Origin: Nostoc commune NIES-4072
GTDB lineage: Bacteria; Cyanobacteriota; Cyanobacteriia; Cyanobacteriales; Nostocaceae
Length of the DNA stretch: 64,000 nt
Direction of reading: 5' to 3'
Assembly: GCF_003113895.1 (NCBI RefSeq)
Contig: NZ_BDUD01000001.1
Coordinates: 6,376,792 to 6,440,791, forward strand
Shown piece after piece: positions 26,910-36,687 of this stretch. Under the pieces are notes generated by a model. It was not told the origin of the DNA. It made no database searches and saw nothing but the letters and a program-made list of their open reading frames with translations. Numbering within the stretch: the stretch's first letter is position 1; each line of letters opens with the position of its first letter. A program made the position numbers and the translations under genes.

Positions 26910-28229
26910 ATGAAAAAGATTAGTGCCGCCTTAACCTTCAGTATAGCTACCCTAGCAATTGGATTCCTAGTTGGGGCTTGTGGTGATAATAGTACCCCCA
27001 ATGGCACAGCTAACACCGGAAGTACCGCTACCCCAGCAGCAAACTCAACTACTACAAGCAGTGATAAAGGGCTAAAAATTGGTTCCCTGCTACCGACAAC
27101 AGGCGACTTAGCTTCTGTTGGACAGCAGATGCTAGGTTCTGTTCCTTTACTCGTAGAGACTGTCAACGCTTGCGGTGGGGTGAATGGCGAACCAGTTACC
27201 TTGGTACAAGTAGACGACCAAACCGACCCCAGAGCTGGTGCAGCTGGTATGACCAAACTTGCAACTTTAGATAAAGTGGCAGGTGTTGTTGGCTCCTTTG
27301 CCAGTAGCGTTTCTAGTGCAGCAGTCTCCATTGCCACACCGAATAAAGTCATGCTAGTTTCCCCTGGTAGTACCAGTCCTGTCTTTACTGAAAAGGCCCA
27401 AAAAGGCGACTATAAAGGCTTTTGGGCGCGTACTGCTCCCCCCGATACTTACCAAGCACTAGCTTTAGCGCAACTTGCCAATAAAAAAGGTTTCAAGCGA
27501 GTTTCTACAGTTGTGATTAATAACGACTATGGCGTTGGCTTTGAAAAAGCATTTGTGCAAACTTTTGAAAAATTGGGTGGAACTATAGTTAATAAAGATA
27601 AGCCTGTTCGCTACGATCCGAAAGCTCAGACATTTGATACAGAAGCGGCGGCTGCTTTTGCTGGTAAACCAGATGCAGTCCTAGCTGTACTGTATGCTGA
27701 AACTGGTAGTCTGTTCCTAAAAGCCGCTTATCAGCAAGGTGTCACGAAGGGAGTACAAATTTTGCTGACAGATGGAGTGAAATCACCTACTTTTCCCGAA
27801 CAAGTTGGCAAAGATGGTGATAAATATATTTTAACTGGAGCGATCGGTACAGTACCTGGTTCCGATGGTAAAGCACTAGAAGCTTTTAACAAGCTATGGA
27901 AGGATAAAAAGGGTGGTGCGCCAGGAGAATACGCTCCTCAAGCTTGGGATGCGGCTGCCTTATTGACGTTGGCTGCACAAGCTGCTAAACAAAATACAGG
28001 AGTTGGTATAGCTAGCAAAATCCGTGAAGTGGCTGATGGGCCTGGCACAGAAGTTACCGATGTCTGCGAGGGATTGAAGTTACTTAAAGATGGTAAAAAG
28101 ATTAACTATCAAGGAGCCAGTGGCAATGTAGATGTTGATGCTAACGGCGATGTCGTCGGTGTTTATGATGTTTGGACAGTAGGAGACGATGGCAAAATCA
28201 AGGTAATTGACAAAGTTACCCCCAAGTAA
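26910..28229 (+). CDS. ABC transporter substrate-binding lipoprotein, amino-acid type
   Basis: A 439-residue lipoprotein with lipobox LVGAC (Cys24) followed by a Thr/Ser/Asn-rich linker. The rest is a periplasmic type-1 binding protein of the LivJ/Peripla_BP_6 family (KIGSLLPTTGDLASVGQQM, then VINNDYGVGFEKAF). In Nostoc relatives, similar proteins serve hydrophobic amino-acid uptake (NatB type), but no permease or ATPase gene is adjacent, so the transport system is split or this is an orphan. The ATG at 26910 gives a good signal peptide. Confidence 0.85.
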   Translation: MKKISAALTFSIATLAIGFLVGACGDNSTPNGTANTGSTATPAANSTTTSSDKGLKIGSLLPTTGDLASVGQQMLGSVPLLVETVNACGGVNGEPVTLVQVDDQTDPRAGAAGMTKLATLDKVAGVVGSFASSVSSAAVSIATPNKVMLVSPGSTSPVFTEKAQKGDYKGFWARTAPPDTYQALALAQLANKKGFKRVSTVVINNDYGVGFEKAFVQTFEKLGGTIVNKDKPVRYDPKAQTFDTEAAAAFAGKPDAVLAVLYAETGSLFLKAAYQQGVTKGVQILLTDGVKSPTFPEQVGKDGDKYILTGAIGTVPGSDGKALEAFNKLWKDKKGGAPGEYAPQAWDAAALLTLAAQAAKQNTGVGIASKIREVADGPGTEVTDVCEGLKLLKDGKKINYQGASGNVDVDANGDVVGVYDVWTVGDDGKIKVIDKVTPK

Positions 28230-28238
28230 AAAGTTAGG

Positions 28239-28258
28239 AGACGCGATTAATCGCGTCT
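28239..28258. repeat. 20-bp palindromic repeat, copy 1
   Basis: The perfect palindrome AGACGCGATTAATCGCGTCT, followed by gtacag. Further copies are at 30354, 30393, 54538 and 54577. Here it lies just after the binding-protein gene. Confidence 0.9.
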
Positions 28259-28319
28259 GTACAGGAGTTATGAGTGAAACATCACTAACTCTTAACTTCT
28301 AACTCATAACTCCTAACTC

Positions 28320-29168
28320 TTAAAGGCCACTAAAGTTGTAACCAACTCCTAACAATAAGCCTATATCAGTTTCATCAAAAAACCCGGCATTCACAGCAGC
28401 CGTTGCAGTGAATTGAGGAGTTAGAGGCACATCAATGCCACCAGTTACCAAAAAGGCTAATTGCGAATCATCACCAGTTTTGTAAGCTGCACCCACTCCA
28501 ACGTAAGGTGCGATCGCTAACGGTTCGCTAAAAGCATCTGCTGGCTTGAAGGTAAAATCATAGGTGACAGGAAGTAAAATTGTGGTGTTGTCCCCAAATA
28601 CGGCTGAGGGTCGCACCGATATAGCATTGGTCAGTCCAATTTTGCTGACTACTGCAAAGTTACCGTCACCCAAAGATGAGTCCCCACCACTCAAACCAAT
28701 GTTAGCAGCGACGCCAATATAGCTGCTGCCACCACGGGTAGTTCTACCTAAATCAATATCCGATTGTGCCACTTTGGTAGCAGATGGTTGAGAAGTAGTT
28801 TGAGAAGTCGGTTCTACAAACTCAGAGGTAAGTGTTGCAGATGATGTTGCCACTGTGCCTGGAATGGGTGTAGACGTTAGATTAGCATTTTCCTGTATCG
28901 CAAGGTTTGGGGACTGCTGTACCTTAGCTAAATTTGTTGCTGTAAATGTTTCAGTTGTTTCTGTAGAGAGATTTTGGCTTACAGTGTCTAGTTCTGTACT
29001 AAACTCGTTGGGAGACGCTACGGTTGGGGAAGGGTCGGTTAATGCTTGACTGTTCACCTTGTCAACTGTCTGGGCACTTGCAGATAAGCCGCTACTCAGG
29101 ACTGTAAGAGCAGCTATACTTGGCAACCAAAAAACACTTTTACGGAAAAAAATAGTACTCACGTTCAC
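28320..29168 (-). CDS. Exported beta-barrel-like protein
   Basis: A 282-residue protein with a cleavable signal peptide ending SASAQ around residue 33. A Thr/Ser-rich linker of about 110 residues follows, then a C-terminal region of alternating hydrophobic strands (SYIGVAANIGLSGG..., LAIAPYVGVGAAYKTG..., LLLGVGYNFSGL). This strand pattern and the final YNF suggest a small outer-membrane or surface beta-barrel. No specific family is recognised. Confidence 0.7.
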   Translation of the reverse strand: MNVSTIFFRKSVFWLPSIAALTVLSSGLSASAQTVDKVNSQALTDPSPTVASPNEFSTELDTVSQNLSTETTETFTATNLAKVQQSPNLAIQENANLTSTPIPGTVATSSATLTSEFVEPTSQTTSQPSATKVAQSDIDLGRTTRGGSSYIGVAANIGLSGGDSSLGDGNFAVVSKIGLTNAISVRPSAVFGDNTTILLPVTYDFTFKPADAFSEPLAIAPYVGVGAAYKTGDDSQLAFLVTGGIDVPLTPQFTATAAVNAGFFDETDIGLLLGVGYNFSGL

Positions 29169-30027
29169 TCCTAAAACAATATTGCCACGAAAAATAAATG
29201 GTTTTGTTGATTAAAGTCAACAAATTTGGGCAATACTCAAAATTTAACATCAAAAAATTGGTTTTTCCATGCTGACTTTACTGGATTTATCTAGTTAATA
29301 TTTACTATCAAAAAATTAAATACTATATTCTAAATATCTGGAATTTGGCAGATGACAAAAATTATTTTTGCTTTAAGCAAAGAGTCCATTTGTTAAAGAG
29401 TTGATTAGGATTGCGAAAACTTTTAACAAAAAACTTAGCCTATATCAACACTTAGCCCCTTAGTCTTTATGCTAACTTTTAAGCACATTGGCTTCAATCT
29501 TGTAAGATGCGTTATTGGGATGGTGCGTTGGGCTACGACATAATACAACGCCACCTACTACCCTGCGGGTTCTCCAAAAGAGTACAACGTGGAAAATTCG
29601 CGCAACACAGTGCATAGTGTCAACTTAACCTAAAAGTCATATCCCGCAAGGCACTTCAGTTACTTGCTAATAGCAAAATTTATCTCTTTATGACTAAGAT
29701 ATACCCAAAAATTTTTAGTCTACTTTCAGTAGACTTTATGTATTAGCCTGGAACTAAAGTTCCAGGCTGGTTAGGAAACTAACAGTTAAATTATTTCGTA
29801 CTACAAGAGAAGGAGAGAATTACAGGTAGCGACAACTACAAAAGAAGGGCTTCCCGTAGCGTATGGTTGGTGTATTTTCGTCATGCTGTAGTAAAAATTA
29901 CGCTTTGTAACAAAATAAGTTAATTATGAAGTTATATTACGAAGCTTGCAAAAATATTTAGAAATTGTCTACAAGGCAAACATAGTTCTAACGTAGAACC
30001 TATTAGGAGAGACTTGAGGCAAATGTG
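29169..30027. other. Intergenic region with dispersed repeats
   Basis: About 850 bases without a supported gene. It contains a gcgttgggctacg-type repeat with a gtaccctgcggg-like remnant (29515-29600), the double-hairpin repeat (29717-29768) and another small dispersed repeat fragment near 29855. The last 60 bases are the leader of the small membrane protein. Confidence 0.6.
29717..29768. repeat. Double-hairpin dispersed repeat, copy 2
   Basis: Perfect hairpin agtctact-ttc-agtagact (29717-29735), then agcctggaact-aa-agttccaggct (29745-29768). It matches the arrangement at 9107-9156. The second stem sequence differs but pairs perfectly in both, which indicates compensatory change or a variable stem. 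Confidence 0.8.
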
Positions 30028-30345
30028 ATGAGCGGAAATAATACTCAAAAATATCGGTTTGTCTGTACCCTGACTTTCGGTGATATCTACGGTCAAATAA
30101 TTGTTTGGTTGATTACAATTACCCTAAGTTTGGCATCAGCCTTGGCGCTTATGGGTGCTAAACGCCCCGTGTACGCTTTAGCAACAGCTGGCCTTGTCGT
30201 TCTGCTATCGCTACCTTTCTTGTTGTTTGCGTTTGTCACTACCTTGTTAAATCATATTGAAGTCACTCCTGTAGGGCCTGAAACAAAAATGGAACCCATA
30301 CCAGGTAATGTGTCTCAGCAACAACCTGTACAAGCGACTAGCTGA
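30028..30345 (+). CDS. Small two-helix membrane protein
   Basis: A 105-residue protein with two hydrophobic helices (about residues 24-45 and 50-75) and a polar Gln/Pro-rich tail. The ATG at 30028 is preferred; a GTG sits immediately before it. No family is recognised. It is upstream of sdhA by 240 bases, but a terminator lies between, so they are probably separate transcripts. Confidence 0.65.
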   Translation: MSGNNTQKYRFVCTLTFGDIYGQIIVWLITITLSLASALALMGAKRPVYALATAGLVVLLSLPFLLFAFVTTLLNHIEVTPVGPETKMEPIPGNVSQQQPVQATS

Positions 30346-30353
30346 AAAGTTAG

Positions 30354-30412
30354 AGACGCGATTAATCGCGTCTGTACAAAAGTTAGGAGTGGAAACGCGA
30401 TTAATCGCGTCT
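30354..30412. repeat. 20-bp palindromic repeat, copies 2 and 3
   Basis: Two copies in tandem, at 30354-30373 and 30393-30412, separated by gtacaaaagttaggagtgg. The second differs at its first two bases. Confidence 0.88.
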
Positions 30413-30478
30413 GTTATGAATGAAGACCTAGCTCTTCATTTTTAATTTTTCACTCCCAATGTCAAAATTTGTAATAGC

Positions 30479-30507
30479 ATCCCTGTCTATAGGCAGGGAT
30501 TTTTTTG
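30479..30507 (+). terminator. Rho-independent terminator
   Basis: Stem atccctg/cagggat around an 8-base loop, followed directly by a run of seven T. It would end the transcript of the small membrane protein. Confidence 0.85.
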
Positions 30508-30582
30508 TAGAGATGTAACGTACTACCTGATTAATCACCTCTCTACAATAGAACAGCAGGGGTTTGCAATCAGGGGCTAATT

Positions 30583-32310
30583 ATGCTGGAACATGATGTG
30601 ATTATTGTCGGGGGTGGATTGGCAGGATGTCGCGCTGCTGTAGAAATTGCCCGCACTGACCCTAATTTAAATATTGCTGTGGTTGCCAAAACCCACCCAA
30701 TTCGATCGCACTCAGTAGCCGCTCAAGGTGGTATGGCTGCATCGTTGAAAAATGTTGATTCAGAAGATACTTGGCAAGCACATGCTTTTGATACTGTCAA
30801 GGGTTCTGATTACTTGGCAGACCAAGATGCTGTGGCAATTCTCGCCCAAGAAGCGCCAGATGTGGTAATTGACCTGGAACACATGGGCGTTTTGTTCTCT
30901 CGCTTACCCGATGGGCGCATTGCCCAACGGGCTTTTGGCGGACATTCTCACAACCGCACTTGTTACGCTGCTGACAAGACCGGTCACGCAATTTTGCACG
31001 AATTGGTTAATAACTTGCGGCGTTACGGGGTACAAGTTTATGAAGAATGGTATGTGATGCGTCTCATTTTGGAAGAAAATGAGGCGAAGGGTGTGGTGAT
31101 GTTCCATCTTTTGGATGGACGTATAGAGGTAGTGCGAGCCAAGGCGGTGATGTTTGCCACAGGAGGCTATGGTCGCGTTTATAACACCACCTCTAATGAT
31201 TACGCTTCTTCTGGTGATGGTTTGGCAATGACTGCGATCGCAGGTTTGCCCTTAGAAGATATGGAATTTGTCCAATTTCATCCCACTGGTTTATATCCGG
31301 TAGGCGTGTTGATTTCGGAAGCAGTACGGGGCGAAGGGGCGTATCTGATTAATAGTGAAGGCGATCGCTTTATGGCGAACTATGCACCCAGCCGCATGGA
31401 ATTGGCTCCTCGTGATATTACCTCACGAGCGATCGCTTATGAAATTCGCGCCGGTCGTGGTGTTCATCTCGATGGTAGTGCTGGGGGCCCCTTTGTCTAT
31501 CTGGATCTACGCCACATGGGCAAAGAAAAAATTATGAGTCGCGTTCCCTTCTGCTGGGAAGAAGCACACCGTTTGGTAGGTGTTGACGCGGTAACTCAAC
31601 CTATGCCAGTTCGCCCGACAATCCACTATTGTATGGGTGGTATCCCAGTTAATACTGATGGGCAAGTCCGCAGTAGTGGTGATGGTTTAGTTGATGCCTT
31701 CTTTGCTGCTGGCGAAACATCTTGTGTTTCCGTACATGGTGCTAATCGCTTGGGGAGTAATTCTCTGCTGGAATGTGTCGTTTATGGCAAGAGAACTGGG
31801 GCTGCGATCGCACAATTTGTCCAAAGACGGAAGTTACCCTCTATAGATGAGCAACGCTATGTAACCCAAGCCCAGAAAGAAATCCAATCTCTGCTAGAAC
31901 AACCAGGGCAGTACCGAATTAACCAAGTCCGTCAAGCCTTCCAGGATTGTATGACTGAGTACTGTGGTGTTTTCCGCACTGAGGCATTAATGAGTGAAGG
32001 GTTACACAAATTAGCAGAAATACAACAAAAATATCCACAAATTTATTTAGATGACAAAGGTAGTTGCTGGAATACAGAACTTGTGGAAGCTTTGGAATTG
32101 CGAAGTTTAATGGTAGTGGGACAGACTATTTTGGCATCAGCTTTAAATCGCCAAGAGAGTCGTGGCGCTCATTTCCGCGAAGATTATTCCGAGCGAGATG
32201 ATACCAACTTCCTCAAACACACAATGGCTTACTATTCACCAGCAGGAATTGACATTCAATATCGGCCAGTGGCGATTACTATATTTGAGCCAAAAGAGCG
32301 TAAGTATTAG
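30583..32310 (+). CDS. sdhA: Succinate dehydrogenase/fumarate reductase flavoprotein subunit
   Basis: The flavoprotein subunit oxidises succinate to fumarate and feeds electrons to quinone through an iron-sulfur partner. The 575-residue protein starts with the FAD motif [13 protein letters not shown]. It carries the covalent-FAD histidine in [12 protein letters not shown], the [19 protein letters not shown] region, the active-site stretch HPTGLYPVG, and [19 protein letters not shown]. The iron-sulfur subunit gene (sdhB) is not nearby, which is usual in cyanobacteria where these genes are scattered. Confidence 0.94.
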   Translation: MLEHDVIIVGGGLAGCRAAVEIARTDPNLNIAVVAKTHPIRSHSVAAQGGMAASLKNVDSEDTWQAHAFDTVKGSDYLADQDAVAILAQEAPDVVIDLEHMGVLFSRLPDGRIAQRAFGGHSHNRTCYAADKTGHAILHELVNNLRRYGVQVYEEWYVMRLILEENEAKGVVMFHLLDGRIEVVRAKAVMFATGGYGRVYNTTSNDYASSGDGLAMTAIAGLPLEDMEFVQFHPTGLYPVGVLISEAVRGEGAYLINSEGDRFMANYAPSRMELAPRDITSRAIAYEIRAGRGVHLDGSAGGPFVYLDLRHMGKEKIMSRVPFCWEEAHRLVGVDAVTQPMPVRPTIHYCMGGIPVNTDGQVRSSGDGLVDAFFAAGETSCVSVHGANRLGSNSLLECVVYGKRTGAAIAQFVQRRKLPSIDEQRYVTQAQKEIQSLLEQPGQYRINQVRQAFQDCMTEYCGVFRTEALMSEGLHKLAEIQQKYPQIYLDDKGSCWNTELVEALELRSLMVVGQTILASALNRQESRGAHFREDYSERDDTNFLKHTMAYYSPAGIDIQYRPVAITIFEPKERKY

Positions 32311-32392
32311 CCAAAAGTAAATTTATATAGAAAATCGAGGGGACTACAAAAATTTTGTCCGCCTCGATTAAAAATATGAAACGATTAAATTA

Positions 32393-32593
32393 TCAATCAG
32401 AACCTAATTGTTTCTGAATCACAGCTATTATCTTTTCTTCCCAAGCTGGATCATTTAATTGTATTGCAGCATCACGATAACGAGATTTTCGTCTATCCAT
32501 GTAAGCATAAAAGGCTTCCTTATCATCCTTGTGGTTAAGAAAGTAACTCTTTAGCTCTTGGTCGCTCATTGCTGTATAGTTTACCTGATTCAT
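32393..32593 (-). CDS. DUF6887-like small protein, copy A
   Basis: A 66-residue protein beginning MNQVNYTAMSDQELKSYFLN, followed by KDDKEAFYAYMDRR. It shares pattern and length with the protein at 33767-33991 (MTNTELKRYLSEHRNEEEAF). I identify both as DUF6887-like from memory of the family. It begins 15 bases after the DUF6888-like pseudogene on the same strand, which reproduces the usual pair order. Function unknown. Confidence 0.65.
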   Translation of the reverse strand: MNQVNYTAMSDQELKSYFLNHKDDKEAFYAYMDRRKSRYRDAAIQLNDPAWEEKIIAVIQKQLGSD

Positions 32594-32608
32594 AGTTCTA
32601 TACTACAT

Positions 32609-32916
32609 TCATGGTTCTATACTACCATCTGGCTTAATTTCTAGCTCTATTCCTTCATCTTGTCCAGCTAATATAAATATATTGAGCGATCGTTCATCTA
32701 ATCGCACGATGTGAATTGGCTGAAACATCACATTTGTAATAGGACTTACGCACACTCTACGAATTCTCGGCGCTCTTGGCGTCTTGGCGGTTCGAGAAAT
32801 TAAGCTTTTTAGCAATTTTTGCGTAAGTCCTATGTAAGTTGATGGCAAAGTCTATATAAGGATTGTAGCTGTTCTACTCTTGGTTGTAGCTCGTCATCTG
32901 CTAGTTTTTTTATCAT
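32609..32916 (-). pseudogene. DUF6888-like gene interrupted by a MITE
   Basis: Removing the 93-bp MITE and one copy of its 5-bp target duplication restores a 69-codon gene. It runs from the ATG at 32916 (MIKKLADDELQPRVEQLQ...), through LCHQLT, then NVMFQPIHIVRLDERS and on to the stop at 32609. In the present sequence the element introduces a TAG directly after codon 28. The restored protein resembles the intact small protein at 33603-33785 (YQPIQVFRYDQKLKTLYIQAG). A longer apparent ORF starting at 32848 is an artefact that reads through the MITE. Confidence 0.85.
32740..32832 (-). mobile_element. MITE, copy 2 (93 bp, 5-bp target duplication TGTAA)
   Basis: Same termini as the copies at 15536 and 50588 but in opposite orientation. 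It is flanked by TGTAA at 32735-32739 and 32833-32837. It sits inside the DUF6888-like gene. Confidence 0.95.
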
Positions 32917-32994
32917 AAATGTTTATAAATATAAACGTAACACATCAAATATACATATATCTAGTAATTTTTTCACAGTTGTGACTCTCACATG

Positions 32995-33534
32995 CTACTT
33001 AAACTTCCAAATTAGCTGACCTTTCTCACCGGGATGTGCTGCTCCCTCTTTGTCGCGCCACTCGAAGTGTATTTCAATTGGCATTTTCAAATTCTTCATT
33101 AAGTGCAAAGTGTTACGCCAAGCAAGATTTGAATCTACACCTTGTATTGAAATGTTTACCTCTGGCAGGTAATGAAAACCAGAGTTAATTTTTTCACCCT
33201 TAACAACATGAGCAAGGGTTAGCTTCATGAGTTCGTCTACAGAAACTCCCTGTCGAATAGCAAGTTCGTGTGCTGCATCGACGATTTTGTTCCAGTTCGG
33301 TTGATGAATTTCCTCACCACCCATAATGGCTCGAAGCACTCTGGTATGCTGCAAATTGCTTACCCCAGGTTCAATAACTCTATCGTTTTCAGTTTCAGAA
33401 ATTTGCTGAGACTGGTGATGTGCCTCATATTCATTCAGTAACTTCTCAATAACAGTGATAGGTGTATCCTCAAAAGGTACGGCGATCGCTTGGAGCCTTT
33501 TGTAAATAGGATCGGGTATTCTGATAACTGGCAT
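32995..33534 (-). CDS. RHH-domain protein (SeqA N-terminal-like)
   Basis: A 179-residue protein. Its first ~40 residues (VIRIPDPIYKRLQAIAVPFE, then ITVIEKLLNEYE) have the ribbon-helix-helix pattern seen at the N-terminus of SeqA-like and antitoxin-like DNA-binding proteins. A linker follows, then a middle domain (RVLRAIMGGEEIHQPNWNKI) found in proteins near restriction or defence genes, and a C-terminal domain with several tryptophans. It lies between the two DUF6888/DUF6887-like pairs. A regulator role is inferred. Confidence 0.6.
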   Translation of the reverse strand: MPVIRIPDPIYKRLQAIAVPFEDTPITVIEKLLNEYEAHHQSQQISETENDRVIEPGVSNLQHTRVLRAIMGGEEIHQPNWNKIVDAAHELAIRQGVSVDELMKLTLAHVVKGEKINSGFHYLPEVNISIQGVDSNLAWRNTLHLMKNLKMPIEIHFEWRDKEGAAHPGEKGQLIWKFK

Positions 33535-33602
33535 CGTATATATTATGTTCTGCTTACATTAGAATTGTAACGTATATACATTAAAAGGGCAGCAGCCACA
33601 TC

Positions 33603-33785
33603 ATGCCAACACAGAAGCAATCGGATACAGCGATATTCCTTTGTCAGTTACTTTCTAATCTGTATCAGCCTATCCAGGTTTTCCGCTACGACCAAAAGTT
33701 GAAAACGCTTTATATTCAAGCTGGTTTGAACGATGAGATTGCAGTCATAATTGATCAATATGGGAATTGGAAATTTGTTGTATGA
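33603..33785 (+). CDS. DUF6888-like small protein, copy B (intact)
   Basis: A 60-residue protein with the strand-rich core LYQPIQVFRYDQKLKTLYIQ and ending DQYGNWKFVV. It is similar to the MITE-disrupted gene at 32609-32916. It overlaps the next gene by 19 bases, suggesting translational coupling. Function unknown. Confidence 0.65.
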   Translation: MPTQKQSDTAIFLCQLLSNLYQPIQVFRYDQKLKTLYIQAGLNDEIAVIIDQYGNWKFVV

Positions 33786-33991
33786 TGCAGAACCTAAACC
33801 AGATGACCAATACTGAACTGAAACGATATCTTTCAGAACATAGAAATGAGGAAGAAGCGTTTCGGGCTGCGTTGCAAGTTTTGATGAGTCGTTGTGACTC
33901 CGCTACACAACACCCTTATCCTTTCGATCTTGACAATCCTGAGAGCGAGGTAGAAGCTCTCCTTTTAGAGAAACTCAATCGAACTGAGTGA
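33767..33991 (+). CDS. DUF6887-like small protein, copy B
   Basis: A 74-residue protein with MTNTELKRYLSEHRNEEEAF followed by an acidic C-terminus. It resembles copy A at 32393-32593 and overlaps its upstream partner. The paired, overlapping arrangement recalls toxin-antitoxin or other two-protein modules, but that is only an analogy. Confidence 0.62.
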   Translation: MEICCMMQNLNQMTNTELKRYLSEHRNEEEAFRAALQVLMSRCDSATQHPYPFDLDNPESEVEALLLEKLNRTE

Positions 33992-34021
33992 GAAGCGATC
34001 GCCTATATTTTAAATTGAGGC

Positions 34022-34420
34022 TTAGATAAATAGGCTAGGTGAAACCTTGAAGTAATCACCAAGCATTTTGGCTTGTGCCTTGCTAATCGAACGCTTACCA
34101 TTAACAACCTCAGACACCACACCGCTTGATCCAATAACCCCTACCAAGTCAACTTGACGGGTTCCACTTGCTTCCATGATATGTTGAAGTATCTCATGAG
34201 GCACAGATAAATCCATCGGGTAGTTCTGTGTTTCATATACTTCAATCAGCTTCACCAGCAATTTATGTAAAACTCGCTGCTCTGGAGTACGATTTTTAGC
34301 AAAGGTTAGACGCTCTACCACTGTCAATATACGTTCGTATTCGTCTTCCGTCTCAATTACCTTGGGAGCAACTTCAGCTACTAGATTGCGATAAGCAGTT
34401 TCGTCAAAAGTAAAAGTCAT
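34022..34420 (-). CDS. higA: HigA-like antitoxin / XRE-type regulator
   Basis: A 132-residue protein. The N-terminal 70 residues are helical (YRNLVAEVAPKVIETEDEYE). The C-terminal part is a Xre-like helix-turn-helix (HIMEASGTRQVDLVGVIGSS, then VNGKRSISKAQAKMLGDYF), the layout of HigA antitoxins whose gene follows the toxin gene. A toxin-like frame overlaps its start codon by 17 bases. Confidence 0.8.
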   Translation of the reverse strand: MTFTFDETAYRNLVAEVAPKVIETEDEYERILTVVERLTFAKNRTPEQRVLHKLLVKLIEVYETQNYPMDLSVPHEILQHIMEASGTRQVDLVGVIGSSGVVSEVVNGKRSISKAQAKMLGDYFKVSPSLFI

Positions 34421-34634
34421 TTTTCCATTTGCCTTTATCGTATTCAGTATGTGTAAGAAAGTATTTGTAGTAAACTACCTGGTCTTCATAATCAATACCG
34501 ACAATTAGGCGATAATCATTACCCTTGATATTGAAAACAGTGAAGTTTCCAACTGCTTCAAGCAAAAAATCAAGATACTTATTTGGAGTACGGGTTAGTT
34601 CACCAGCATTGAAAAAGCTGGTGACAATGATGGC
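34404..34634 (-). pseudogene. higB: HigB-like toxin fragment
   Basis: Reading the minus strand gives NFTVFNIKGNDYRLIVGIDY and then YKYFLTHTEYDKGKWKND before a stop at 34406-34404. This is the conserved C-terminal half of HigB-type mRNA interferases, ending inside higA as expected. Upstream the frame continues as FFNAGELTRTPNKYLDFLLE to a TGA at 34637-34635 with no ATG, GTG or TTG start. The N-terminal toxin part is thus missing or replaced, and the toxin is probably inactive. Confidence 0.7.
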
Positions 34635-34646
34635 TCACTGGTGTGA

Positions 34647-35642
<996 letters not shown>

Positions 35643-35918
35643 CCGGAACAGGATGCAATAATTTGATTTTTACTTGATAATGACCTCTAAAGGTGAGGTG
35701 AGGGTAAAATGCAGCGTTGGAGAAGGTTTTAGTTCACCGTTCCACTCGATGCTGATGAATCAACAAAACATCGCAAAATTTACATGCTAGAAACGCAAGA
35801 CTAAACCTCTGACAAAATTCATACCTCCCAATTCTTAGAATCCGTAAGGTGCGTTACACTCTGTTAACGCACCGATGTTAATCGTAAAGATATGCGAGAA
35901 ATTATCTAACCATTTCCG
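35643..35918. other. Intergenic region
   Basis: About 275 bases with a gcgttacactctgttaacgcacc inverted motif around 35850 related to one near 23730. No gene is seen. Confidence 0.45.
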
Positions 35919-36383
35919 ATGGAAACTGCCATGTCTTCCCTAAAAGCGCATTCCCAAACGCTATATGACACGGATTACTTGCAATGGATAGAAACGACTG
36001 TGGAAAAATTGCAAAGTCACGACTACGCTAACGTAGACTGGGAAAAGCTCATCGAAGAAATTGCCGACGTGGGAAGGAGTGAGCGTCGGAGCCTCAAGAG
36101 TAATCTAATTGTAATACTGGTGCATTTGCTTAAATGCCAATTTCAGCCTGAAAAGAGAAGCGGTAGCTGGGAAGGAAGCATTATTGAACATCGTAGACGT
36201 GTCAAAGAAGCTCTAGATGATTCGCCTAGCCTCAAATCCTATCTTGAGAACATCTTTATAGAGTGTTATGCACAAGCGGTTAAGCAAGCAAAAGCTGAAA
36301 CTGGTTTGTCAGTAGAATCCTTTCCTGTGGTATGTCCATATCAGCTACTAGAAGTCACAAATGATGAGTTTTTACCTCAGTAA
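35919..36383 (+). CDS. DUF29 domain-containing protein
   Basis: A 154-residue helical protein with the DUF29 hallmarks: LYDTDYLQWIETTVEKL near the start, WEKLIEEIADVGRSERR, and HLLKCQFQPEKR in the middle. DUF29 proteins are abundant in filamentous cyanobacteria and their function is unknown. The ATG at 35919 or one at 35931 could be used. It is upstream of the riboswitch-controlled gene but on a separate transcript. Confidence 0.85.
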   Translation: METAMSSLKAHSQTLYDTDYLQWIETTVEKLQSHDYANVDWEKLIEEIADVGRSERRSLKSNLIVILVHLLKCQFQPEKRSGSWEGSIIEHRRRVKEALDDSPSLKSYLENIFIECYAQAVKQAKAETGLSVESFPVVCPYQLLEVTNDEFLPQ

Positions 36384-36441
36384 ACACTGAAGCGGACTAT
36401 ATGTGCCACTTTACAGTAATACCTCTTGATTCCCTACTTCG

Positions 36442-36470
36442 TTGACTTCTACCCGTAAAAGATGTATAAT
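36442..36470 (+). promoter_or_regulatory. Sigma70 promoter for the manganese riboswitch transcript
   Basis: TTGACT (36442-36447), 17 bases, then TATAAT (36465-36470): a near-perfect consensus. It places the transcript start near 36477, just before the riboswitch. Confidence 0.85.
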
Positions 36471-36480
36471 AGCATTCGCA

Positions 36481-36596
36481 TAGAAGGGGAGTAGCTGCTG
36501 GCCAAAAACATAAAAGCCAGTACATCTGAATCAACATACTGGCGATGAGCCTGGTTCAGGTGGCAAGTAATAAATATTTGAAAGCGAGACCTTCAC
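36481..36596 (+). promoter_or_regulatory. yybP-ykoY manganese riboswitch aptamer
   Basis: The leader shows the conserved pieces of the yybP-ykoY family in order: aaggggagtagc (36484-36495), a stem with gccagtacatc, tactggcgatgagcctggtt, and gcgagaccttc. The P1 helix forms between gaagg (36483-36487) and ccttc (36590-36594). This family binds Mn2+ and controls manganese-handling genes, which matches the transporter gene downstream. The 3' strand of P1 also belongs to a terminator stem, so ligand binding should favour read-through. Confidence 0.85.
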
Positions 36597-36636
36597 TAAG
36601 TTCACACCGAAAAGTGTAAACTTGGTGAGGTCTTTT
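36587..36636 (+). terminator. Riboswitch-controlled terminator
   Basis: agacc... from 36587 pairs almost perfectly with ...ggtct to 36633, followed by tttt. The left arm overlaps the 3' strand of the riboswitch P1 helix, giving two mutually exclusive folds: P1 plus read-through, or terminator. Confidence 0.8.
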
Positions 36637-36687
36637 GGTTCTCATCAAGCTTCACATCGGTAAACGATTTTTCAGGAGCTTGAGAGA

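Noticed and set aside
32609..32848. 79-codon ORF beginning in the MITE
   Set aside because: Its first ~35 residues are translation of the transposable element; the real ancestral gene starts at 32916 and is interrupted.
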